Assembly (NCBI GenBank): GCA_034438135.1
Contig: DAOTTL010000166.1
Coordinates: 19,069 to 83,068, forward strand
DNA length: 64,000 nucleotides
From: Paraktedonobacter sp034438135
Lineage (GTDB): Bacteria; Chloroflexota; Ktedonobacteria; Ktedonobacterales; Ktedonobacteraceae
Direction: 5' to 3'
Shown: in pieces, positions 55,933 through 64,000 of the stretch
How positions within the stretch are numbered: the first letter of the stretch is position 1
How the letters are laid out: each line of letters opens with the position of its first letter
Translations under genes and position numbers: made by a program
Notes under the pieces: generated by a model
Database searches by the model: none
What the model was told of the DNA's origin: nothing
What the model saw: only the letters and a program-made list of their open reading frames with translations

Positions 55933-58900
55933 GTTTGCTGACCTGAGAGGCCATAGCGAAGCTGATGCTCAATTGTTGTGCCAACTCCTGTACCTGTGGT
56001 GTTTGCAGCAGCGTATAGTGTGTACCTGGCAGTTGATGGACGATACCCTTTGAAGAGAGCAGCGATGCCCAGCCGCGATCTGCTGACTGGTTAGCACTAT
56101 CCGGTCGCACGCTGGCATTAAAAAAAGTCACGGGACCTGCATATGGCTGTGCGCGATAATGTTGGATTGCGAGCGCGTTGCTCTTAAAGGTACGGAATAG
56201 ATGCTCAATCTGGGCCAGACCAGTTCCCGCAGGCAAGATCTGAGCCTGTTGAGCCTGCTCTAATAGCCATAGAAGCTGTTGTTGCTCGTCGAGTTGTTTC
56301 CATTGAGAGACTAACGGCACTAAGGAAAAACCGAAAAGGGCACTGAGATCCTGGACAAAGTGAGTCATAATCTGCAACTCACTGATCGGATGGGCCTGGT
56401 GAAGTGCAGGTGCGTCGCTATCAATTAAAGCGAGTAGCGCAACGTTTTGCTGCTGGCGGCTCAGTTGCTGGGCCATCTCAAAGGCAATGACTCCACCAAG
56501 CGACCACCCTCCCAGGAGATAAGGGCCGTTTGGCAAAATCTGTTGAAGTGCTTCAATATAGTGGGTTGCGAGCTGTTCCAGAGGAATATAGACCTGACCG
56601 GCGGTTAAATCGGGCATCTGTAGAGCATAGATGGGTCGCGTCGTGCCCAGGTACCGCGCAAGCTGAACATAACAGAAGATCTCGCCCCCAATGGGATGGA
56701 TACAGAAGAAGGGTAGTGCATCTCCTGCTGTTTGGAGCGCAACCAGGGGTGTGCGTGCTGGTATCTTCTGCTGGAGAACTTCTGCCATCTGTTCAATGGT
56801 AGGAGCTTGAAAGAGGATTGAGAGCGGAAGCTTCAGCGAGAAGGTCAACTGGATCTGTGCAAGCAGGCGAACGGCGAGCAGAGAGTGTCCACCGAGCGCA
56901 AAAAAATTATCAGTCATGCCGATAGGCTGCACCTGAAGCAGATCTTCCCAGATGCTCACAAGCTGTATTTCTATACTCGTGCGTGGCGTAAGCGTCTCTC
57001 CTGTCGGCTGCTCGCGACTGCTCGACGCTGGTGGAGGGAGTGCATGGCGATTTACTTTCCCGGTGGTAGTCAACGGGAACGCTGCCAGAAAGATGAGATG
57101 CGAAGGAAGCATATAAGAGGGGAGTCGTGTGCGTAGAAATTCTTGCAGCGTAAAGGCAGAAGCCTCTTCCCCTTCAGGGACTACATAGGCCACCAGCCGC
57201 TTTACCCCGGGTGTATCTTCGCGCAAAAGCACCACACTCGCACGCACCTGAGGATGTTGATCGAGTAAAGCTTCGATCTCACCCAGCTCGATGCGATAGC
57301 CATTGAGTTTCACCTGTTGATCAAAGCGTCCAATATATTCCAGTTCACCGTCCGAGCGATAGCGTACCTGATCCCCTGTACGGTAAAGTCTTGCTCCGGG
57401 CTGCGGACTAAAGGGATCGGGCACGAAGCGCTCCGCGGTCAGGTCGGGTCGCTGGAGATAGCCGGTCGCGACTCCAGCACCACCGATGAAGAGTTCACCT
57501 GCGACTCCATCTGGTGTCAGGTTGCCATAAGCATCAAGAATATAGGTTGTGGTATTGATCAATGGTCTGCCAATGGGGATGCGTTGCTCTACAGACTCTA
57601 AGGGCCAGAACGTTGCATAGATAGTGGTCTCGGTGGGGCCATAAGCATTGATAATCCTGGCATGAGGCAGCAGATCTTTCAACTGCCTGGCGAGCGAGGT
57701 GGGAAAGGGCTCACCACCCAGGATCACGTAGTCAAGGGTACTGAGCGCCTCACAGGTGGCTGGATCGACCAGAAGAAGTTGCATCAATGAGGGCGTGCCT
57801 TGAAGATGGGTAACGCCGTAGCGTGTAAGCTGCGCCGCGAAAGTAGTCTCGGAGTGTTGAGAATGGCTGAGATCATCCTGGATGATGACGTGGAAGCCGC
57901 GCGTAAAGGTCCAGAGAATTTCAATCACGGAGATGTCGAAGGCAATGCTGGCCGCTGTCAGCCAGACGCCGGGTCGTTGCATTTGCAGGTAGCTATCCGT
58001 AGCGGCAAAGATATTGAGCACGTTGCGACGATTGATCATCACCCCTTTGGGCAGACCCGTTGAGCCAGAGGTATAGATAAGATAGGCGATATCTTCGGGG
58101 ATACCCCGTGGAACCGGGTTGGGGAGATCGCTGCTCATTGAGATCTGCATGATCTCATCTATTTTGAGGAGTGGACCTGCATAGGGTGGCAGCATGGACT
58201 GAAGGGTGCTATGGGTCAGCAGGGCAGAGGCGTGAGTATCCGCGAGCAGAAACGCGATACGTGCGGATGGCAGAGTCGGTTCAAGTGGAACATAGGCAGC
58301 ACCTGTTTTGATGATAGCGAGCAGACCGATCGCAAGCTCTAATGAACGCGGGACGTGCAGCACGACGCAATGACCTGGTCCGATCCCATGCCGCAGTAAC
58401 TGCCGCGCAAGGTGGTTGCTGTATTGATTGAGCTGTGAGTACGTCAGGCTCTCTTGATGATAGGTCAGAGCTGTTGACCCGGGGGTACGTGCCACCTGTG
58501 CTTCAAACTCGGACTGAATGCTCTCCGTGAACAGCGGTACGCGCTCCGCCGTTCCTCTTTGCAGTAAACGCTGTTGCTCAGCGCTGGTGAGGAGTGGAAT
58601 GTGTGTGATCGGCTGTTGCAGCGAGGTCGGAAAGGCCTGGAGGAGGTGTTGATAGTGCGTGAGCAAGTTCTCTATCGTTGCAGGAAGGAAGAGATCAGTA
58701 TTATATTCCAGTGAACCTCGCAGCCCATGAGCACTCTCTTCCAGGAAGAGAGTCAGATCGACCTTGGCTGTTTGGGTAAATGAGTGCAGTGATTCTACAC
58801 GCAGTCCGCTGAGTTGGAGAGATTGTGCTGAGGTGCTATGTGTGAGTGAGAACATGACCTGAAAGAGCTGAGGTTGGTTCATGTCTCGCGGGAGTTGCAG

Positions 58901-61900
58901 CGCCTCGACGATTTGCTCGAAAGGAATATCCTGATGGCTATAGCCATCGAGTGTGATTGTACGCACGCGCTGCAAGACCTCACTGCATGTTGGATTACCG
59001 GCGAGATTTGTGCGCAGAGCCAGCGTATTCACGAAGCAACCAATCAGTCTTTCTAGTTCGGCATATGAGCGATTGGTGACTGGCGTTCCCACCACAAAAT
59101 CTCTTTGTCCAGTGGAGCGAAACAGCAGGATCTCAAAAGCAGCCAGGAGCAGCATAAAGAGCGTGGTACCGGTTTGCTGACAGAGAGCATGCAGCTCCGA
59201 GGTGGTTGCGGGCGACAGTTGAAAGTCGCTGAGTGCGCCATGGAAGGTTTGGATAGCTGGACGTGGAAAGTCGAGTGGCAGGTTTAGAGGTGCTGGCGAA
59301 CCAGCCAGGTGCTCTTGCCAGTACGCAAGCTGTCGTCTTTTGCGCTCACCCACGAGCCATGTCTGCTGCCAGTTAGCATAATCTGCATACTGGAGTGTCA
59401 GGTCTGGCAACGGCATTGGTTTACCTGCGACCAGAGCGTTGTAGAGCATTGCCAGTTCATAGCTCATCACATTTGCCGACCAGCCATCAAAGACCATGTG
59501 GTGGATGGTTACGAGCAAGATGTGTTCCTGTTGATGCAGACGAAGCAGATGCAGACGCACGAGTGGACCATGTGCCAGATCAAAGGGTTGTTGCGCCTCA
59601 TGGTCGATCAATAGCCGTTTATGTGTCTCCTGAACGTTTACGGGAAGCTGCGAGAGTTCAATCACAGGCAGAAGCGGTGTGGGGAGGGTAAGAAACTGTT
59701 GGGTGGGTGTTCCTGCCTCGTTCGTAATGATGCTACGTAGAACCTCATGGCGTAGCAGGATTGTGCGCAAACTCCCGGTTAGTGCTGTATAATCGAGCTG
59801 TCCGTGCAGGGCGAAGGCCAGTGGAATGGTGTAGGTCGCGCTGCCAGGATCGAGTTGATCCAGGAACCAGAGGCGTTGCTGGGCGAACGAGAGCGGACTT
59901 GTGGTGAGGTCAGTCCGCCTGACGGGAGGCGGGAGTGGCTGGTTGGCCGTGGGCGTATTGGGTGCGGCCAGGCCCTTTTTTTTGAGAAGGTTATTGAGAA
60001 GAGCCTTCTTTTGGGTAGAAAGCTCATAGGTTTTCTTTGGTGCGTGTTCCATTGCTGGTAGTCCTCTCTTCTGAGTATCGTCAGCCATATGCAGAGTTGA
60101 GATGAGTTCATTCAGATGAAGAGCTGGCCGATCGACAAGCATTTCTAGCAGGCGCATCAGCCGTCTTTGCAGCGTTGCAATAGTCCCTGGTTCAAAAAGC
60201 GCCGCGTTGTATTCGATGGCACCTGACAAGACTTTATCGTCCTCGCTAAAGCCGAGCGTCAGGTCGAATTTCGCTACCTGATAGTTACTGGTAACTGGTT
60301 CCAACTGGAGATTTGCCAGCGCCATAGAAGATAAAGGCATATGTTGCAGGGTAAAGAGCACCTGGAAGAGTGGCGAACGACTGGGGTCGCGGGTACTCTG
60401 CACAGCCTCTACGACCTGCTCAAACGGTACATCCTGATGATCGTAGCCACCGAGCGTTGTCTCACTGACACGTTGCAAGATCTCGTAAAAGGTCGGGTTG
60501 CCTGAGAGTCTGGTGCGCAGGGCAATGGTATTGACAAAGAAACCGATCAGCGGCTCAATCTCCACTGTGTTGCGATTGGCAACAGGCGTTCCCACAACAA
60601 GATCGGTCTGGCCGGTTACAGCAACCAGGAGCACATGGATGGCGGCGAACAAGAGCATAAAGAGGGTGACATTTGTTGTATAGCTCAAGTGGCGGAGCTG
60701 AGCGCTGAGTTCGGGTGTCAGATAGAACTGCTGTATACCGCCCTGGAAGGTCTGAAAGGTAGTCCGTGGGTGGTCAAGCGGCAGTTCCAGGAAATCTGGC
60801 CGCCCCGCCAGATGCTCCTTCCAGTAGGCCAGTTGCCGGGACAAAACTTCACCTTGCAGCCACTGGCGTTGCCAGACGGCGAAATCGGCATACTGAACGG
60901 ACAGTGGAGCCAGCGGCGATGGCTTGTCTGCCTCAAAAGCATTGTAGAGGGTAACTAACTCTTTCCACATGACTCCAATGGACCAGCCATCCGAAACGAT
61001 GTGGTGCATGGTTACCAGGAGCAGGTGCTCGTGCTGGTGCAAACGCAGCAGCCGCAGGCGCAGGAGCGGTCCATGAGCCAGGTCAAAAGGGGTCTGTATC
61101 TCATGATCGATCCAGTGACGCGCTTGCTGTTCGCGTTCATCGGGGGTAAGTGAACTGAGGTTGAGCAGGTGCAGTGGTACAGTCAGCGAGGGCAAGATCT
61201 TTTGCAGCGGGCTACCATGCTCATTCTGGATAATCGTGCGCAGGATCTCATGACGCCGCTGGATTTCGCGCAAGCTCTGGCGCAGTGCCGGTACATCCAG
61301 AGAGCCACGAAGTCGTAAGACCAGCGGAATGAGGTAGAATACCTGGTTCGGATAGAGCTGATCAAGGAACCAGAGACGCTGCTGAGCAAAGGAGAGTGGG
61401 AGCGGCTGGTCGCGTGGCACTGGCACGAGTGGGAGAGCGGCTGAGCGGGATGGGGAACGTGCGAGAATATGAGCGTGATCCTGCTGCTCCGCCAGGGTTG
61501 CCAGGTCCGCAATCGTTGGAAAGAGGAGAATATCTTTGAGTGTCAGGTTGATGTGCAATTCCTGGCGCAGACGTACCAGCAACTGAAGGGCACTCAATGA
61601 GGTGGCACCAAGCTCAAACAAATTATCATGCACACCCAGTTGCGGAATATCCAGCAGCTCCAACGCGATGGCTGTCAGCACTTGCTCGATCTGACTGCGC
61701 GGGGCGACGAAATCCTCAGCAAGATTGAGCCTCAGTTGTTGTGAAGCAGGCGCGGGCAGGGCCTGTCGATCCAGTTTTCCGCTCAGTGTGAGTGGAAATG
61801 CAGCCAGCGAGACGAAGGCCGCAGGCACCATATAGTCCGGCAATTGTGTGTGCAGGTAGCGGCGCAACTGCGCGATCAGATGGCGGGTCGCACTCTCTGG

Positions 61901-64000
61901 ATCGTCCTGCATCTCCGCGGTTGAAGGATCGAGTATAAGGTAGGCCACTAACTGTTTTTGGCGGGAGTGGTCGTCGCGCACAAGTGCCACCGCCTGCTGG
62001 ACCAGTGGATGCCGTGTCATCACTGACTCAATTTCGCTCAACTCGATGCGATGACCGGCTATCTTGACCTGCTGGTCGCGCCGTCCCAAAAATTCAATCA
62101 CTCCATCGGACAGCATGCGCACGAGATCACCCGTTTTGTACAGGCGTGTGCCGTTGCCGAAGGGATCAGGCAGAAACTTCTCAGCCGTTCGTTCCACCTG
62201 TCGATAATAGCCTCGTCCAACCTGGATGCCGCCTATATATAATTCGCCTGGCACACCCGATGGCACCAGTTGCAGTTGATCATCCAGCACATAGAGTTGC
62301 ACATGACTGATCGGGCGACCAATCGGTATGCTCCGTTCGGGAGCGCCAGGCTGACAGTCCCAGAATGACACCTCTATGGCGGTTTCGGTGGGTCCATAGA
62401 GATTATGCAGCGCGACCCCTGGAAAGCGCTGGAAGAAACGTTCCTGAGTGTCGGTGGGCAGTGTCTCGCCGCTACACATCACGCGTTTCAACGACCGGCA
62501 ACGCCACAGGTCGGGTTCAGCTAGAAAGAAGGGTAGCATCGATGGCACAAAGTGTATGGTAGTGATTGCTTCATCTTCAAGAATCTTCACAAGATACGTC
62601 GGTTCTTTATGACCTTCGGGCTGTGCCATGACCAGGCAGGCTCCGCTGATCAGTGGACAAAAAAACTCACCAACTGAGACATCGAAGCTGTGCGGCGTCT
62701 TTTGCAAGAAGCGTTCATGCGCTCCCAATTGGTAGAACTCCTTCATCCATAGCAAGCGATTGCAGACCCTGGCGTGCTCGTTCATTGCGCCCTTGGGCAT
62801 GCCGGTTGAGCCTGAAGTATAGATAATGTAGGACAATTGATGCGGTTCGATCTCTTGTTGCAGGTTGCTCGTGCTGGCCTGGCTGATCTCTTGCCAATCC
62901 CGATCTATGCAGAGGGTCATGCCCGTAAAGGGGGGGAGCAGCGACAAAAGATGAGCCTGAGTGAGCATAAGTGTTACCTGTGCATCACGCACATAATAGG
63001 CCAGACGGTCAGGAGGGTTGGTTGTATCCAGGGGAACGTATGTGCCTCCGACTTTAAGGACCGCAAGCAAGGCTATCACCAGTTCGAGCGAGCGTTCAAT
63101 CCCGATGCCAACGGTCATCTCTGCTCGTATGCCATGTGCTGAGAGCGCGTGGGCGAGCTGATTGGCGCGTCTATTCAGCTCACTGTAGGTCAGGCTTGTC
63201 TCCTCATAGACCAGAGCAATGGCTTCAGGTGTTCGTACCACCTGCTCTTCAAACAGACCGTGAATAGTATGCTGCGGCAGCAGCGTCGTGAGGTCAGATG
63301 GTCTATGGTTGCTAAAGGCAAGGAGCTGTTGTCGCTCTATGGGTTTCAGCAGTTCGCCATGTACGATGCTTTGCTCTGGATGGGACAGAAAATGGGTCAG
63401 GAGGGTGAGATAGTGTTCAAGCAGGGTTTGGATTGCGGATGTGGAGAAGCGCCCATAGGGATAGCTAAGGGTGAGGGCGTGCTGCTGATCCTCTTCATGC
63501 ACGCACAGATTAAGAGCGCTGGGAGGTGTCGGTAGAGGCGACCTGACCAGGGATGCCAGCGTAAGGTCAGAGAAGAGCGCATTCGACAGGGTGTTCCCTG
63601 TCGCTGCAAACGTCACCTGCAAGAGCGCAGCCTGGTTTTCTGGCGCGACGAGAGTAGTAAGCTGCTCAAGGGGCACATCCTGATTGTCCAGGATCAGCCC
63701 GAGAGTAGTCTGTACCTGTGCTAAGAGGGCACGGACTGTAATCCTGGCTGAAAGTCTGTGTACGACTGGCAGAAATGTTGCGAACGGGCCTACTACTTCA
63801 GAGAGTTCTTGACTCTGACGATGGGTGATGTACTGTCCGATCACAAGCTCTGGCTGTGCTGTATAGCGATAAAGAAGCGCGAGCCAGGTTGCCTGGAAGA
63901 GTATCGCGGGCGGGCAGTGCTCCTCTTCACAGAAGGCGCAAAGGGCCTGTGATATATCTGTTGAGAGCTGATGCTTGTAACGTTCAAATAAAGGACGTTG
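55928..64000 (-). CDS. NRPS C-A-PCP-C-C-A-PCP-TE, N-terminus off right edge
   Basis: 2690 codons are visible and open to base 64000. Order by visible residue: C domain (end only, to ~235), A1 (~255-742), PCP (GATSLSALQ ~797), C (HHIVSDG ~1000), C (HHMVFDG ~1500), A2 (~1827), PCP (ALGGHSLLAV ~2370), thioesterase (~2417-2690; Ser ~2498 in GWSLGG, ALIDSD, PGTHYTLL). A1 code DVGHMSLIEK resembles serine codes with Trp239 replaced by Gly; A2 code DIIQIGAIYK is unassigned (Gly/Ala-like). The TE releases or cyclises a product, so this protein ends an assembly line. The two consecutive C domains have no A-PCP between them, and the linker holds a charged helix like an NRPS N-terminus (MEHAPKKTYELSTQKKALL ~1316). 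The visible end of the first C domain has a GPFATFLPV variant. Confidence 0.95.
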   Translation of the reverse strand, partial: QRPLFERYKHQLSTDISQALCAFCEEEHCPPAILFQATWLALLYRYTAQPELVIGQYITHRQSQELSEVVGPFATFLPVVHRLSARITVRALLAQVQTTLGLILDNQDVPLEQLTTLVAPENQAALLQVTFAATGNTLSNALFSDLTLASLVRSPLPTPPSALNLCVHEEDQQHALTLSYPYGRFSTSAIQTLLEHYLTLLTHFLSHPEQSIVHGELLKPIERQQLLAFSNHRPSDLTTLLPQHTIHGLFEEQVVRTPEAIALVYEETSLTYSELNRRANQLAHALSAHGIRAEMTVGIGIERSLELVIALLAVLKVGGTYVPLDTTNPPDRLAYYVRDAQVTLMLTQAHLLSLLPPFTGMTLCIDRDWQEISQASTSNLQQEIEPHQLSYIIYTSGSTGMPKGAMNEHARVCNRLLWMKEFYQLGAHERFLQKTPHSFDVSVGEFFCPLISGACLVMAQPEGHKEPTYLVKILEDEAITTIHFVPSMLPFFLAEPDLWRCRSLKRVMCSGETLPTDTQERFFQRFPGVALHNLYGPTETAIEVSFWDCQPGAPERSIPIGRPISHVQLYVLDDQLQLVPSGVPGELYIGGIQVGRGYYRQVERTAEKFLPDPFGNGTRLYKTGDLVRMLSDGVIEFLGRRDQQVKIAGHRIELSEIESVMTRHPLVQQAVALVRDDHSRQKQLVAYLILDPSTAEMQDDPESATRHLIAQLRRYLHTQLPDYMVPAAFVSLAAFPLTLSGKLDRQALPAPASQQLRLNLAEDFVAPRSQIEQVLTAIALELLDIPQLGVHDNLFELGATSLSALQLLVRLRQELHINLTLKDILLFPTIADLATLAEQQDHAHILARSPSRSAALPLVPVPRDQPLPLSFAQQRLWFLDQLYPNQVFYLIPLVLRLRGSLDVPALRQSLREIQRRHEILRTIIQNEHGSPLQKILPSLTVPLHLLNLSSLTPDEREQQARHWIDHEIQTPFDLAHGPLLRLRLLRLHQHEHLLLVTMHHIVSDGWSIGVMWKELVTLYNAFEADKPSPLAPLSVQYADFAVWQRQWLQGEVLSRQLAYWKEHLAGRPDFLELPLDHPRTTFQTFQGGIQQFYLTPELSAQLRHLSYTTNVTLFMLLFAAIHVLLVAVTGQTDLVVGTPVANRNTVEIEPLIGFFVNTIALRTRLSGNPTFYEILQRVSETTLGGYDHQDVPFEQVVEAVQSTRDPSRSPLFQVLFTLQHMPLSSMALANLQLEPVTSNYQVAKFDLTLGFSEDDKVLSGAIEYNAALFEPGTIATLQRRLMRLLEMLVDRPALHLNELISTLHMADDTQKRGLPAMEHAPKKTYELSTQKKALLNNLLKKKGLAAPNTPTANQPLPPPVRRTDLTTSPLSFAQQRLWFLDQLDPGSATYTIPLAFALHGQLDYTALTGSLRTILLRHEVLRSIITNEAGTPTQQFLTLPTPLLPVIELSQLPVNVQETHKRLLIDHEAQQPFDLAHGPLVRLHLLRLHQQEHILLVTIHHMVFDGWSANVMSYELAMLYNALVAGKPMPLPDLTLQYADYANWQQTWLVGERKRRQLAYWQEHLAGSPAPLNLPLDFPRPAIQTFHGALSDFQLSPATTSELHALCQQTGTTLFMLLLAAFEILLFRSTGQRDFVVGTPVTNRSYAELERLIGCFVNTLALRTNLAGNPTCSEVLQRVRTITLDGYSHQDIPFEQIVEALQLPRDMNQPQLFQVMFSLTHSTSAQSLQLSGLRVESLHSFTQTAKVDLTLFLEESAHGLRGSLEYNTDLFLPATIENLLTHYQHLLQAFPTSLQQPITHIPLLTSAEQQRLLQRGTAERVPLFTESIQSEFEAQVARTPGSTALTYHQESLTYSQLNQYSNHLARQLLRHGIGPGHCVVLHVPRSLELAIGLLAIIKTGAAYVPLEPTLPSARIAFLLADTHASALLTHSTLQSMLPPYAGPLLKIDEIMQISMSSDLPNPVPRGIPEDIAYLIYTSGSTGLPKGVMINRRNVLNIFAATDSYLQMQRPGVWLTAASIAFDISVIEILWTFTRGFHVIIQDDLSHSQHSETTFAAQLTRYGVTHLQGTPSLMQLLLVDPATCEALSTLDYVILGGEPFPTSLARQLKDLLPHARIINAYGPTETTIYATFWPLESVEQRIPIGRPLINTTTYILDAYGNLTPDGVAGELFIGGAGVATGYLQRPDLTAERFVPDPFSPQPGARLYRTGDQVRYRSDGELEYIGRFDQQVKLNGYRIELGEIEALLDQHPQVRASVVLLREDTPGVKRLVAYVVPEGEEASAFTLQEFLRTRLPSYMLPSHLIFLAAFPLTTTGKVNRHALPPPASSSREQPTGETLTPRTSIEIQLVSIWEDLLQVQPIGMTDNFFALGGHSLLAVRLLAQIQLTFSLKLPLSILFQAPTIEQMAEVLQQKIPARTPLVALQTAGDALPFFCIHPIGGEIFCYVQLARYLGTTRPIYALQMPDLTAGQVYIPLEQLATHYIEALQQILPNGPYLLGGWSLGGVIAFEMAQQLSRQQQNVALLALIDSDAPALHQAHPISELQIMTHFVQDLSALFGFSLVPLVSQWKQLDEQQQLLWLLEQAQQAQILPAGTGLAQIEHLFRTFKSNALAIQHYRAQPYAGPVTFFNASVRPDSANQSADRGWASLLSSKGIVHQLPGTHYTLLQTPQVQELAQQLSISFAMASQVSKL

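Overview
The window is almost wholly occupied by minus-strand megasynthase genes: non-ribosomal peptide synthetases (NRPS) and two short type I polyketide synthase (PKS) modules, with a few small accessory genes. I see no convincing plus-strand gene, rRNA or tRNA. Mid-range GC, cyanobacterium-like adenylation codes, long gene-poor gaps full of hairpins and ATG/GTG starts with AGGAGG-type ribosome sites fit a large-genome secondary-metabolite producer. My best guess is a Ktedonobacteria-like Chloroflexota; this is impression, not proof.

Transcription runs right to left. (1) 64000-55928: an NRPS cut by the right edge, C(partial)-A-PCP-C-C-A-PCP-TE; it ends an assembly line and contains an odd C-C tandem. 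(2) 55464-24219: a likely operon: a 91-aa unknown protein, a three-module NRPS, a four-step NRPS (C-A-PCP-E-C-A-PCP-C-A-PCP), a KS-AT-ACP PKS, an NRPS with an N-methyltransferase inside its A domain and a terminal degenerate C domain, a 111-aa unknown protein and an MbtH-like protein. (3) 23835-22534: an FAD monooxygenase with its own apparent control region. (4) 22533-21204: a non-coding stretch with a striking array of TGACGC motifs. (5) 21203-1: an MFS exporter, then a loading NRPS (A-PCP-C-A-PCP), a three-module NRPS, a second KS-AT-ACP PKS, and the start of another NRPS that leaves the left edge.

Reading ten-residue A-domain codes by eye, line 2 would build X-X'-Gly-D-Ser-Ala-X'-(malonate C2)-N-methyl-Ser, where X' marks two sister A domains that lack the usual Asp235. 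Line 3 would build Ala-Leu-Ala-Leu-X-(malonate C2)-(continues off the window). Both lines share the layout NRPS, NRPS, KS-AT-ACP, NRPS, and whole A-PCP or C-A blocks have been copied between genes. Lines 2 and 3 may make two related lipopeptide- or peptide-polyketide-type products or two halves of one; the sequence here does not decide. The most unusual items are the C domain with a broken HHxxxDG motif that ends line 2 without a thioesterase, the C-C tandem with an embedded NRPS-like N-terminus, the Asp235-less A domains, and the TGACGC array with a two-helical-turn period.
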